The notes below the pieces were generated by a model. The model made no database searches and had not been told where the DNA came from. It saw only the letters and a list, made by a program, of their open reading frames with translations. A DNA stretch of 64,000 bases from Tubiluchus corallicola (lineage: Eukaryota > Priapulida > Priapulimorpha > Priapulimorphida > Tubiluchidae). Position numbers and translations under genes: made by a program. This document shows positions 28,140-40,436 of this stretch, piece after piece. Position 1 is the stretch's first letter. Every line of letters begins with the position of its first letter. Location of the stretch: NCBI GenBank assembly GCA_030141605.1, contig JAQGDQ010001075.1, positions 1-64,000 on the forward strand, read 5' to 3'.

Positions 28140-28346
28140 TCAGTTCTTGTGTCGCCGCCGTCTTGATAATCTTGGTAAAAAACCAGCTGCACTTTGGCCA
28201 AGCGCTGTCCTGCACCCAGGCTTGGGTTGTCCATTCTTTTTCAAAGCGATGTAATAGCCTTTGTTCTTATATGCCCAAGACAGATAGTAAGTGTAACCTT
28301 GATGGAACCTTTGTATAAAAAACGATTCCTTGTTGTTTGGATCCGG
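28140..28346 (-). CDS. FGF: FGF-family growth factor, last coding exon (exon 4 of 4)
   Basis: Encodes the C-terminal half of the beta-trefoil core of a fibroblast growth factor, a secreted ligand that binds FGF receptor tyrosine kinases with heparan sulfate. The exon follows a CATTTCAG acceptor in phase 0 and codes for 68 residues before TGA. It begins PDPNNKESFFIQRF, equivalent to the ECLFLERL strand of FGF1. It then has the aromatic stretch TYYLSWAYKNKGYYIALKK and the heparin-binding, glycine-box region KNGQPKPGCRTALGQSAAGF, followed by FLPRL, the signature end of the FGF core. The protein ends in a basic tail, SRRRRHKN. The exon 3-exon 4 junction lies where vertebrate FGFs have their second core intron. 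Subfamily is unresolved: it mixes FGF1/2-like and FGF9/10-like traits. In the assembled product these are residues 96-163. Confidence 0.93.
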   Translation of the reverse strand, partial: PDPNNKESFFIQRFHQGYTYYLSWAYKNKGYYIALKKNGQPKPGCRTALGQSAAGFLPRLSRRRRHKN

Positions 28347-29613
28347 CTGAAATGAAAAATAAACACTTAGTTAAAATACCCTTACCCACACTGCCAATTA
28401 TCATATGGTAAATTAGCAAGTCATCATCATAAACACTCTTAGGAGTGTTACGTTATCTACACCGCAAACCTTAAATTTAAGAAAATTATAGAAAATTAAC
28501 GAATGTAATTACCGGGTGTCTCGAAAGACCGTCATTAGCTTTAGATAATCATTAAAATAGCAATGCAAAAATAACCAAAATGACAATTTAATCGCGGAAT
28601 CTGCGATTCATGAGAATTTGGAGGCACCATACTTGGATTCATTAATTTTACACATCTGTTTGACAGTCAGCATTGTATTAAAAGAAAACGGCGCAAAACT
28701 TCAAATGTCGACTCAAGAAAATTCTGAAGTACTAACTAAGAGTTTGCCACAGTACACTATAGTTGGTTAATTAGTTCAAACGAAAACTGAAAGCCAATTT
28801 GGTGTGATACTTCCGAATACCCTATATTACCTCCCGGTCACATCATTTTATCAAAGCCACTGAGACACTTTGTTGTTGCACATTATTATTTTCATCTGCA
28901 GTTGTGTTGAAAACTTGTGTTTTGTTGCAGTTGTGTCGATATAGAAAATTCGACAATATAGGCAAGATCGAAAGGTTAAGGTCGAAAATCACGATTCTAG
29001 CAAAAAAAATAACCATAATTTTGTCTCTATTAGATGTCCTGACGTTGACGAGGTATTTTGGTTTCATGTACAAAAATACAGGAAACCAGCCACCAATTTT
29101 GCATATGAATCAAAAGCTTTACTGTATAAATGGATTCAAATTTTATTAGATAGCAACGTCAGCCTTAGTAGCAACAGTAGTAATAGCGCAGCAGTAGCAA
29201 AAGTGGCAATGAAGCACAATGCTAAGCGCCTGTAACGAGTAGCAAATATGACCACGTCAGTGACAGCAAAAATGACCATAACAATCTTCTATGAACGGTA
29301 ACAGCAACGTGAAAGAAATCATTGAGTTGGCTACTATAGTTAAGCCCAAGGTGACAACTAAGAGATGATTTCTGATTGTCTATGGTACCATACTGCTTTC
29401 AGCTGTTCAGGAACTGTGTACAAACGTCCAAACATGTCTAGTATACCACTGCTGTCTAGTTTTAAATGCTTTATCCTTAACGATCAGTGACGTTCCGGTC
29501 CTACCACAACCGTTTTACATTAGTAGTTGAGCTGTAGAGTCGTCGAGCTTGCAGTGTGCCGATCTGTATAAGAAATGGCAACAATCTGAGCTACAGAACA
29601 GCAGCGACAATCC

Positions 29614-29722
<109 letters not shown>

Positions 29723-29882
29723 CTCAGTTCACACTCCCTCGTTAGTTATCTCCCTTCACATTTCGCTTTTCACAGAGTGTTTCACGCGGTTTTTATAAAG
29801 CTAATTCATATTTAGCTTCCTTTATATATGTAAGCTTACGAGGTAATGCTGCATCTACAATTAAGCACAGGTGTAGTAAGTT

Positions 29883-29946
29883 AATTTGTGTGAAACACAC
29901 AAATTTATTTTTGGTACTACTCACACGTATACCTTGTATACGTGTG
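29883..29946. other. Two adjacent perfect hairpins
   Basis: AATTTGTGTG-aaa-CACACAAATT at 29883-29905 has a 10-bp stem and 3-base loop. CACACGTATAC-ctt-GTATACGTGTG at 29922-29946 has an 11-bp stem and 3-base loop. Both stems are perfect and both contain GTGTG/CACAC words. Only 16 bases separate them. A function is not evident. Confidence 0.6.
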
Positions 29947-30529
29947 AAGAATTATAGACACTAAAATTTTTTACAGAACTCAGTCGGGGTTTAAAAGATC
30001 TATCACATCTATACAGAGTCAGCCAGACTTAACTTCTTGAAACAGTCATTTGAACTGTCCTATAAATATTATAGCAAGTTTATTAACTTGCGTTTTTATC
30101 TGATTTTCAACGCCTCCAAGCATGTCTAGATTCAGTTTATGCTGCCATATTAAAAACGTGTTTGTATTTTTGAGGTTTGCTAGAGATAAGTAACATTATT
30201 ATAACAGTAAACTCTATTTTACGCCTCCAAAATAAAAAATCTACAACTTTCTTCTGTGCGAGTACAGATGCAGTCGTTAAAATGACAACGGCATACAAAA
30301 AAAACAAAAAGCCGCGACAGAACAAGAACGCAAAACAATTTTGTATCGCAATTGTTTCGCGCTTTGTCTTCGCGTATATCGCTGTCGATCTCTGATTGAC
30401 TGTCGCGCTGTTGTTGTTTCAAAAAATATGAAAAACTATTTGTTTCCAAGAACATGTATTTTGTAAAATCAAGTGCTGTTTTTCGCACAATTTTTCTATT
30501 ATTACACGAAACTTGTTTCCTCTTGCTGT

Positions 30530-30625
30530 CGTGGTTATTGCGTTTGAAGTAGCAGTAGTTATTGCTGCTGCTGTTGCCGTTGCCGTCGTCGTCGTCTTCG
30601 TCATCATCGTCGTCGACGTCATTTC
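30530..30625. repeat. Compound GTT/GCT/GTC trinucleotide repeat
   Basis: Alternating short runs of GCTGCTGCT, GCCGTT, GTCGTCGTC and ATCATCGTC. Read on the minus strand it gives a Thr/Ala-rich artefact frame. Confidence 0.8.
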
Positions 30626-32116
30626 TTTGTACACAGACTTCAACTACGTCTACTCTTTGTTATAGATAAGCATTTTGGCTGCTGTTTTATGCTTTTCACT
30701 TTTTGTGCAAAAAGTACAGTAGCAGACTTAACGGTTTTTGTTTCTTGTTTTATGTAGTATTGTGTCAGTAGTGGAGCGCGAGTCTTAAAATTAATTAATA
30801 TACATCTTAAAAGCCCGAGATCCTTGCCGCGCGGTATAGAAATTGTTATTTCTGTCTAACAAAAAGCAGATTTGATATTGCTGCCAAAATCTAACATTCA
30901 CGGGTCAAACTAAGAGGAGGAAATTGCATTATATAATAGAAGAATTTTTAATTTAAAAAGTTAGACAAACACCAAACTTACAGCTAAACGTTTGCTTTCT
31001 ATTGTTGTAAACCAAATCTACGCCCATTGCTGGTTACCCGAGGTTAAACGTCAAAAAGTTCAACTTCGGCTGCAGTTACGTACACGTAATTAACGGATTG
31101 TTCCTACTTTAGCTGTAAGCAGAAGTGTCTGAAGTTTCAGTACATGTATACTATCAGCATACGAACCTGTTTGCATTATAAAACGAGACATATAGCATGT
31201 TTATATGAATTTGTATCTCTAAAGTCAAATTTCCCGAACCTTGAGCGGCGGGTTTTGAAACCGATGTGGTTAAGAAACTTCACGTCCACAATAACGAAAG
31301 GTCAACAAAAATCTAACGGTTAAAGCATCTGTGAGCGTATAACTGATTCCAGTTTTAGACGAATGTGTGTCTGACAGTGTCTACGTGCCTTTCTATTCGT
31401 ATGCTTCCGATCTATTATAATAGAATAATACAACTTTTTCGAGCCGAAGTGTTACCACCAGGCATGTTCGTGTAGTAACCCACGTGCTCGGCTTAACTAA
31501 TGCGGACACATAATCGACTTTCTTGACGTCATATGATGGCAAATTGAAAAAAGTAGAAACAAGTTATAAATTTGTAGGCGACTGTGACTGTTTTCGAGTT
31601 TCCATGCAAACTTGCTCAAAATTATTTGTAACAAAATGCCGGAATACCTGCAGGAAAGAGCGCCATGACTATTAAACAGTTGTGAAAATCATAATTTTTA
31701 TCATTTTTTGCGTGGACGAATTCAATAGCGCACCCCGCATGTCTTTGCGCCACATGAGTTCACTATATCAGCATTAGGACTTTCTAAATCCATTCCTTGA
31801 GAAACAACCATTTTTGCGTTTTTAGACATTCTGCCTACATTTTTGCCGACTTAACAAATAATCCTGGCCAATTAATCAGAAAAAAGGATAGAAACTTGCT
31901 ACTACCTCGCACAGCGGTGATGACGTATGTGTAAACAAATGTAACAATAAAGTATGTCAAAATCTTCAGAGAAAAACGATGCCGAGATAAATAATCTAAA
32001 ATCACATTCTCAGTGCTCCGAGTGGCTAATTCCTTGATTTTAGCGAACATTCTTGAATAAACCAGAAGGATGCATTCAGCCGACTATCAAACTTTCATGC
32101 ACTTTATTAAATGTAA

Positions 32117-32180
32117 CAGCAATCCTGAAAAACTAGGGTCAAATATGGCAGCAATCCGGAAAGACTAGGGTCTGTCGGTT
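32117..32180. repeat. 32-base tandem duplication
   Basis: Two adjacent 32-base copies beginning CAGCAATCC and sharing ACTAGGGTC. They differ at several positions. Confidence 0.6.
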
Positions 32181-32689
32181 TGAACTCCGCTTTGCAACAA
32201 TAACTGCCCTCGTCTGCTCTCATCACGGAAATGATAACAACAAAACTAGCGCGAGGCCATTCCGCACAGGGTCGTTAGTCGGTGCCTCTATAACAATTCA
32301 CTTAGAAAAATGCGTAATCAATCGGAAAACATTTTCTTTGTGTGACCCTTAGTCTTGCGGTCATTATATAAACACTGCAAGTCAACCAAGTAACATGAAA
32401 CTAAAAATAGAATGTATGCGTGATAAGAAAAATTGGACAAAAAAGCAGCCTTTTGTCCTGATAGGTACCTGACATTAGAAAAGTAAAACCAGTTCAGTTA
32501 CCTCGTTTGTACAATTTTCCTTGGGCAGTTTAAATGTTACTGCTTGAACGCTGCTGCCACTGAACTGGAACTGTTAAAACTAAAATACTTTTTTTCTGCT
32601 TCGTTAGTAAACGATAACAAATCAGATAGTTCTTATCATTGATATACTGACATACGAGATTAAAACGATCATAAAGACGTGATACAAAT

Positions 32690-32880
32690 GTTAATAATAA
32701 TGATGAAAAAACGTTAGAGAAAACGCGGTAATAGCGACATGGTAAAGACGGAGGTTATAACAATGATGATGAAATATGAAAATGATTAAAGGTAATGACG
32801 ACGAAGATGATGATAATAAAGACCACGACGAATGTTGATGATGACAATCTCAATGATGCCGAAGCTAATAATGGTCAATA
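32690..32880. repeat. Degenerate GAT/AAT trinucleotide-rich stretch
   Basis: Many scattered GATGAT, AATGAT and GACGAC words over about 190 bases. Looks like an old, mutated trinucleotide array. Confidence 0.6.
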
Positions 32881-35755
32881 GATCTATATCATAAATAATG
32901 AACTGGTGATGAACATGGTGACAAATGTACATTGATAATAAAACCTTTTTCAGTTGCAGTCAACTTCAGAGCCAGATTAAAAAATAGATAAAATCTTTAT
33001 TTGCCAATCAGAATCTTACTTAATCTTACTTTACCAATTAAAATAAGAATACTGGTTACTACTAAGTTTCTCACAATTTTTTCCTAAGACGCAGTTGCAT
33101 AAACCTAGTATGCGGTTCATTTTAAGCCACTTCTAGCGCTTCGTTAATGCGCATAAAAGTTGATAAACGATAATACAATTATTATCGGTTGTTTCCCGAG
33201 TATCATCCTGTATTAACTAATGAAGCACGCGAAGTGCAGAAAACTATGCAGCAGTTTTGAAAAAGTTATCAAATTTTTAGTGTTTTTAATTACAAAGTAA
33301 TCTACGACTTAAGTATTCCACACATTCTTTCTATTCATTTTATTTTTATTAATATTTTACTACACATAAACTAACTAACTATTTAAAGTAGTTTAGCATG
33401 CCGGCTCTGCATTAAAAGCGATAAAAAAGGTTATTCTGGGTTAATAATGACGTGCTGGAATTCCCTTACCAGGGCTTGGTGTATCAGCCGTGAATTCCGG
33501 CGCAGTAAACGTATTTACTACAATAAACAAATTCGACACTAATATTTACTGAATAGGTTGAAAATGACATGCGTTTGGTCACGTTGCACAGGGTTTGTAA
33601 ACTGAAAGGGCGTTTCTCTGTAATGTAGTATTTCGAAATAAAATAAACCGCTTATTACAACTTTAACAACACTGCGCCATTCACCGAAAGCTCCGCTAAA
33701 AAATTCCACTAAAGATTAAAGCGCGGTTTCACTAGATCTCCACCAAATTAAGTTAAATGCCTCTTAATAATAGCCAGATGGTGATTACTTTTAGCAACTT
33801 CAAAAACATTTTTATAAACTTTCTGGGGTTGATCAATTTAATTCAAGTCGAGACGGCTAGGCCCACACAAAGCTGTACTACTCAATGCAGTTTTTGGTGA
33901 CCTCTCCTTCAATTATTATACTTGGATTAATTGCAAACTGTGTACGTGCGAGCTCTCACATTCCTCATTTACTAAACTTGCTCTACTTTGCTTAGTGCTC
34001 CCAGCTAAAAACTAGCGCATTCTAGAAACCCAGACAGAGACGGTAGAAATTCCGAACTGCAGAAGAGTTCAAACTTTTTGTAGAAGAATTACTGGTAAAC
34101 GAAACAAGTGTCACCGAGATAAGAGACACTAGTATTATTAAACACATCTGTATGCCACTAATTCTACACTTCAGTTTAAGTTGTTGTTAATATATTACTG
34201 GTAATGCTACTTACAACATTTCGACAATAATAAGTTTAAAAGTTAGACATGTTCATCTGTAAACATACATAAAATGATGAGTTTGTACATCAGTACCAAA
34301 AATTTGTTTTTCGTTTAATCAGAATGAAGCAAACGAATTCCCTTTTCGATACGCTGGGCCAAAACACAAGCCAGATTGAGCTAAAACACACACCAAATTC
34401 ATTTTTAAAGTAGCAGTATGGCAAACCCTATTAGAGTGGCGTACTAAGCTGCAGAAATATTTCTTGACTACGTAATAATCAATAATCGATAATTATTAAT
34501 TTGTTAAAAATATAAGTAACATGCAGCAAGATCATAAAACTTGCATGTACCTCTTACATAACATATCCGGAAGGCAAACAAGCGAGGTAGTTGCAGACTC
34601 ACAAACATTTGCTAAACAGGTACTATATGTATCTAAACAAATATTTTGGCGGAATTTCGTCATTGTTCTACTTTGGCCCATGTAGAAGTCAGAAGTCACA
34701 TACAGGTAAACGAAAAAGTAACACATCAAGTTAAAAACCTAGGACTAGCTCAGCATATCGCCGTTAAAAATATGTGGCAATTATTAGTTGAAAGTAATCT
34801 TGACATTTACTTGCCCTACAGTAAATCTCAAGATACAAAGATTTTACAACAAAGGCAATCGTTTAGCTAATAAAACGAAAAACAGCTCAAAAAAGAAAGG
34901 TTTTACTAAGCACCGATCGTTTTTGTGTAACCATTATGTTCATATACTAGTGTATGAGGGAACTATTTTTCGAGGAGGGAGCTAATAGGCTAAGAGAGAA
35001 ACACAATTTACGTACTTAAAAACGTCTTTTTGAACCGGCGATTAACGCCTTAACGCATTTCGATTTTCCAGGCTATTGTCAGGTGATTACGCGTCATTGC
35101 GTGGGGTGGGAAGAAGAGGATGTGTGTGGAATGATGAATTTGATTATTCCTGCACGTACCGGGAAGTCTGTTGCAATTGCGTTTACATAGTGCCGGCTGC
35201 CTTACGCCCGTAAGATGGGATTACAAACTTACGCGCAAGCGGGGGTGTGATAACATTTACACACTGCATTCCAATAAGCTTCCCATTGCTAGCTTATGCA
35301 CTAGTAAAAGCGCGTGTGCGTTGCAGTCGGCACGGAGGCAAGATTCTTTTTATCAGTGTGACACAACACTGAGCAGCATCCACAACGCGTCTTTGCTTCC
35401 TCTAATGCGAAAACTGACGTTGTTTAATCAGTGCCGACCTTAGAGGTGTGCGAACAATGCCCATAACACAGGGTTAGCACAGGGCCCATAACATTAGGGT
35501 CCCGAATATTCAGGAGAAATTTACGGTTGAAGACCTAACGATAATTTTGTTTAACTTTCACTTGATGATTTTGGCCACTTTGTTTTTCTTAACGAAACAA
35601 TGTGTGTTACTTATACACCTGCATTGGATGGTTTATATAGCTGCTTAAGTTTAAGGTTTTTATCATACTACAATTGCCAAAGATTACTGACGACGATGAG
35701 ACAGGCGGCGTCAGTTATCAAAATGAGAAATAAATAAACGGTTACGCCTACTCAC

Positions 35756-35859
35756 TTGAGAATACAAGTACCCATCTTCATTAACTGCAAGAAATCTGCC
35801 TGACATTAGACCTTGTACTCTTACAATACCAAGATTGACTGAGGTTATCTCCATTAAGG
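35756..35859 (-). CDS. FGF: FGF-family growth factor, exon 3 of 4 (central core)
   Basis: Exactly 104 nucleotides, which to my knowledge is the usual length of the central coding exon in vertebrate FGF genes. It enters in phase 1 after a TTTGTTTCAG acceptor and leaves in phase 0 at CAA|GTGAGT. The encoded strand pair reads LMEITSVNLGIVRVQG then SGRFLAVNEDGYLYSQ. This matches the family core in which a V-V-x-I-x-G stretch precedes S-x-x-Y/F-L-A-M/V-N and then G-x-L-Y. The first codon is completed by the last base of exon 2, giving Ala at residue 61 of the product. The open frame extends past both splice sites, but that extra sequence is intronic. Confidence 0.95.
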
Positions 35860-37644
35860 CTGAAACAAAAAGCTGTATTTTCAGTGCTAGCAAAAATGAT
35901 CAAATAGCTTTCTAGAAGACGTTTAGTCTAATTATAAACAATGCAGAATAAAAGGACACAACGTTTCAGTTCACAACTGTAAACGGACTGCAAAAAGCAC
36001 ATAATTACTAATACTAATAATAATGATGATTGGTTTAACCCGAAGATATTCTGGAAAAAGATTTTTGGGGCAAAAGAATTCTTAACTGATTGGTACCTTG
36101 CGCAGAATTAAAAAATATAAATTGAAACAAGTGTGAAACAAGTGAAACAAATATTAAGTAACAATAAGCTAAATTTATAAAATTTTATTCTTTTCAATAC
36201 TCCTTGCCACGAGATCGTAAATTCTCCTCTCTGCTCAAATACAAATAAGGATTTTTTGCACCAAATTTAAAAGAATTGTACGCATACAAAGTCTCCTGCA
36301 ATTCAAGTGATAAATTCGATTTTCGAGAAACTTCTCGTAACTTAGAAACTCGTCCTAAAGAACATATTCATAACATGTTAAATTAAACTTAGCACTGCCG
36401 ATAAAGAACTGATCATTCTTTTAGCTTCAGCAGTAGGAAAATCATTTTCTTTTTTAAAAATATAACCAACAACACATTGTTGAACCCTTGAATCCCTTTA
36501 ATTAAAAATGCCTGATTAATCTATTTGAAGGAATGAGTTTTCCTTTATAATATTTTGCCGTGACGTTACCGTCTCACTTGGTTGCCCAAACTTCATCGTA
36601 TCTTAGAGTCTTCGTTTAACTCTCTGTTTTAACGAGTCTTACCCTTAACAACTTTTAACCCAACGAAAGTTACAATTCTGAACACTATTCTCACCTTTAT
36701 ACCACAATTTTTTTCGTAAATCTGTTTGTTGTGATAACATGCGACAAAAATATTCATTTCTCTCAATGCCTTATCCTGTTTTGCGTACCACCACTACTTG
36801 CAGAAATTTCTCCACCTGTGTAATTATACCTTTCTGCCAGAAGTTGTATCAGTTGTCATATACTGCTTTATGTGGCATTTAGTAGCGCTTTTTCAGCGTC
36901 TTTATTTGCTTCTGTTTTTTCTTTCGTTTACAAATTGTGGATTCTGTGCTTTACTAGTGATTGTGTTATCATTAAACAAATCAATGATCTTTTGTGCTTT
37001 TTTGTTTTTTCTCTTTAGTCAGAATATAATTCATAGTAGTGTCCTTTCATTTTTATGCCATTTTTGTTATTCGCATTATGAATAAATTCCGAGCAACTTT
37101 TAGTCTATTGTCATTAAGAATGAGAACTAACTTATGTATGACTGATTTAAGTACTTTTTAAAAATATGGAGTACTTTGTTATGAATTTTAATAAAGCTTG
37201 CTGTACTGTTCTAACGAATATAGAAAGGTTTCTATAAGGACAACCAAGCGAAAGCCATAAATGTCGTTCCTGCTGGGTCATGTTAAGCCTGTAGTTCAAA
37301 TTGCAGAGCATAGGAGTTCTAACCCCAAGGTCCCAGGTTCAAGTTAGACTGAGTTACACTTTTTTCAGAACCGCCTTTCGACTCAGTAGCCGCTACGTTA
37401 GTGGTTGTATGAAAATTAATCGCGATGCTTTATTAATTTCTGGCGTTCAAGATCATAATCAAATTAATGATGATGTTATTTGCAGCTGATCTATTAGTGT
37501 CATTTAATCTTCATTTTGATGTGCGTCATTCTGGTGTAAAGGATTGTTGATCATTAATCCTTAATAAATATTACTGATTATTACACATTAGTAGAATACA
37601 TTAGCAGTAATAATTACTAGTGGTTTAAATAATTATGATCTTAC
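35860..37644 (-). other. FGF intron 2 (1.8 kb)
   Basis: A GT-AG intron in phase 1 between the first two core exons. It contains a tRNA-like, SINE-type sequence near 37.3 kb and otherwise anonymous AT-rich DNA. Confidence 0.8.
37281..37375 (+). mobile_element. tRNA-derived SINE-like sequence
   Basis: A possible A box (GTAGTTCAAATTGC, about 37291-37304) is followed by AGAGCA and then, about 35 bases on, by a B-box-like GGTTCAAGTT at 37337-37346 preceded by AGGTCCCA. The order and spacing resemble a tRNA-type polymerase III promoter. The arms do not fold into a proper tRNA, and a T run follows. A tRNA-derived SINE or tRNA pseudogene fits better than a working tRNA. Confidence 0.4.
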
Positions 37645-37772
37645 CGTTTGGATTTTCAATTAAATGTGTCCCGTGCACAGTCCCGTCTTTCTCAATAACA
37701 ATGTTAAACCCTGTCCTACTGTGCAACTGTAACACTCTTTCACTGCCGAAAGACCAGGGTAGAGACCTGCCT
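37645..37772 (-). CDS. FGF: FGF-family growth factor, exon 2 of 4 (start of the trefoil core)
   Basis: 128 nucleotides, entering in phase 2 after CTTCTTACAG and leaving in phase 1 at AACG|GTAAGA. It codes for GRSLPWSFGSERVLQLHSRT, then GFNIVIEKDGTVHGTH, then LIENPN. The pattern R-x-L-Q-L-x-x-R-T-G-F followed by I-x-x-D-G-T-V-x-G-T is the FGF first-strand signature (compare YCRTGF and PDGTVDGT in vertebrate members). The Cys usual in the first strand is replaced (HSR). An in-frame TAA 13 bases upstream of the exon, with no ATG between, shows the coding sequence must continue into an upstream exon. An alternative acceptor 6 bases further in (exon from 37766) keeps the same phase. Confidence 0.93.
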
Positions 37773-38108
37773 CTGTAAGAAGATCGTTAAAGTAAATTAG
37801 TTTCAACGAAGCAACTTTTAAAGCGGCTGCACTCATGAGGCTATGAAGTTCCGGGCACCGCTTGTGTAAATGAAGTTTTCAGTTGAGGTAGGTGCAATTT
37901 CACAGACCTAAGTATATGGGGTCGGTAAATTAATATGTAGCACCCTTTTAAAATTGAACTGCAAATTAACAAATCTGTCATTGGTACCGTAACAATTAAA
38001 TGCTAATTTGAAGTAAAACTGTGGACCACAAAATAAAAAGTATCAGAATAAAAAAAACAAAAATGAAAATGTGAACATTAGCGTTAACAACACGAAACTA
38101 ATACTTGC
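37773..38108 (-). other. FGF intron 1, proposed GC-AG intron
   Basis: 336 bases, starting GCAAGTAT and ending CTTCTTACAG on the minus strand. The donor matches the GCAAGT consensus of the minor GC-AG intron class. It is also the only good donor that keeps the frame between the signal-peptide exon and exon 2. A weaker in-frame alternative is TC|GTGTTG at 38094. The GT donor at 38104 would throw the product out of frame. Confidence 0.5.
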
Positions 38109-38161
38109 TTTGTGAAAATACTCTGGTAGATTAGAACTATCAGGAGAAGAAGTGCGTCCAT
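38109..38161 (-). CDS. FGF: FGF-family growth factor, candidate first coding exon (signal peptide)
   Basis: An ATG in a strong start context (AGCATGG) is preceded by an in-frame TAA 24 bases upstream. It opens MDALLLLIVLIYQSIFT, a typical short signal peptide with a hydrophobic core and no charged residue after position 2. The reading is then interrupted by GCAAGTAT in phase 2, which is exactly the phase that exon 2 needs. Joined, the codon at the junction is Lys and the four exons give 492 coding bases, or 163 residues plus stop. The signal peptide would send the protein to the secretory pathway. The exon is short and was found by its position and frame, so it is less certain than the three core exons. 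Confidence 0.6.
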
Positions 38162-38420
38162 GCTCCGAGCAACAGATTCAGATTACGAAACATTCTGCTT
38201 AGACTAAGAGCGTCCAAGAAACCCATTACGTCAGCAAGTAAAGCGCAGGCTTATTTCAGCCTGAAGACAGTCGCTGAATATTATTATATTCCGGATTCTG
38301 GCTGAATATCTGAATAGTTCTTCAATGTTCCCGTGAATCGTGAACCAGTTTTTTTTCACTACGTCGTTTCCGGGACGCCGGTGTGTCTTTTACGGAAGAA
38401 CTCGAATTCCGCGCACTTTG
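38162..38420 (-). promoter_or_regulatory. Possible FGF 5' UTR and promoter
   Basis: Upstream of the candidate start codon on the minus strand there is a CRE-like TGACGTAA (38233-38226), an AT-rich TATA-like stretch ATATAATAATATT near 38290, and a GC-richer block near 38360-38410 with CCGGAA words that resemble Ets sites. The order is plausible for a promoter, but none of these motifs is specific. Confidence 0.25.
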
Positions 38421-40085
38421 ATTATTCGATGTTGAGCCACTCTTGACCGCTTTATGTTTGCCAAGTACGTTCTATCGCTTTACTTTTAAACCTCTAAAGA
38501 CTTAACTCTCTACTGGCAGGCATCAGAAATGTGACCCCCTGTCGAGTAATATTATACCTTTTCGAGTGCGTTGATACTGAATCTTGCTGTGTATGATTAA
38601 AAATAGCCAGCTAATACACTGCCTAGAAATTATGCAAGGATGTTGTAAGATCATGTTTCTATCACTGGCGTGATATATTTGAATTAATCTAAGTAAAACC
38701 TCAAATGCATGGTGCATTATCCTTGCGTTTTCGTAACACAAATAAATTTGAAAAGAGCAAATATTTTTTATTTTGTCTGTCCTCATTTCAAGCATTTTGA
38801 TCTTTAACAAATAGAAACGCAACAGTTTAACCTTAAAAATAACTAACTGTGATTGTACATCCAAACGAAAAAATGCAGTAGAAAAAATAAAAGAAAGAAA
38901 AAATCTCTGGACTAGATAAAATGTCTACAAATAGTCCTTGGCGTTCTTCACTGCATAAACTCAGTAGTAAGTTAAATTATCAATACAAATGACGTTTCTC
39001 TGCGTGTGATCTATTTTCTACTGCATCAAGGTACCAAGCAACGCGTGCTTTTTATAAGTGAGTGTCATTGACACTAATAACCACTACCGCTAAGGTGAAC
39101 TTTATCTCGCAGGTACAACTTTCTCACCTGTCGCTGTCTGCTTCAAAATAATTTCCGCTGTTTATCAGAGATTTAGTCAATATTGAAAGTTTGTTACTTG
39201 CCGACAATTTCACCTTAGGTGTGACACTTTCAGACCGTCATATGGCCTAATTATGCTTGTAAATATCAGAAATTGGTTGGTGATTAAAATTTCTCAACGT
39301 ACAGGCATTCCTCGCCTACATATATGCCCCAACGCCGGAAACACTGTTCATACATGGATTGTACGCTAAATAAGGACCATGTTGCCCCTAAGAGAATTCC
39401 TTTTCGTACCGCTTTGAGCATACTAATAAGACAAGGAAAGTTTAAAATTTCTTTGACCTCTGGCCTGGCTAATAGCAGCTCGCTGCGTATCTATAGTGAA
39501 CAGCAAAGAGCCGCAGCATCTTCTATGTCGATATGAACTGGCTGGCAGCGAAAAGAGAACATTTTCGCTTATACAAGTGACAATAGAAATCTGCTTGACA
39601 TAATATGCCTCAATAGACAGTTGAAAATATGGCATGACGCCCCCACCCCAAAAAAATCCTACAAAAATCCTACAACGACATTCATAGTATCAGATGTGCT
39701 TAATGACAAATCCAAATTTTACCATTTTCTGCTTACTGGAAATGCCTAATTTTCAAGATAGCGGTAAAGTTGACCATTAGATAATGAAAATGCTTATTGC
39801 TCTTTCATTGTTCGCTCTAGGAAAGTAGTTATTGCCCATGTTTTATGGATCGAGAAATCCATTTCGCATATTTAAATTACAATGAAGTGATTACAAAGTG
39901 GTAAAATTCAAGATGGTAGACCAATATACAAAAATGTGCTTTGTCCTTTCAATATTCATCATAGACAAGCAATTTTTGTGTCCAATCACATGTTGTGGGA
40001 TATCGACCAATCAATTTGCACATTTAAAAACAACGAAGTGATTACAAAATTGCAAATTTCAAGATGGCTAACCAGTACGCTCGTA
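38421..40085. other. Anonymous AT-rich stretch upstream of FGF
   Basis: No supported gene. A 113-codon minus-strand frame (38864-38523) has no family resemblance. ATTTCAAGATGG-type words recur near 39900-39920 and 40045-40070 (AATTTCAAGATGGCTAACC), hinting at a small duplication beside the GTA array. Confidence 0.45.
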
Positions 40086-40240
<155 letters not shown>

Positions 40241-40436
40241 GAATTTCAGTCCTGAATCCATGTTTTGGCGTTACTTGAACTGTATCCTGTACAACTGCTC
40301 CAGGATAGGCAACTGCAATGGACCATCTGCATGAGGCTTTCTGGAGCAGTAGTTTTCTAGGTCATTACTGACACCTACCACTCTCGAGACCCCTAGAGAG
40401 TGAGACATTCTGGGTTAACAAATGACAATACACCTA

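Noticed and set aside
38523-38864. 113-codon minus-strand open frame upstream of FGF
   Set aside because: No family resemblance and no signal peptide. It does not splice naturally into the FGF core. A better first-exon candidate lies at 38109-38161.
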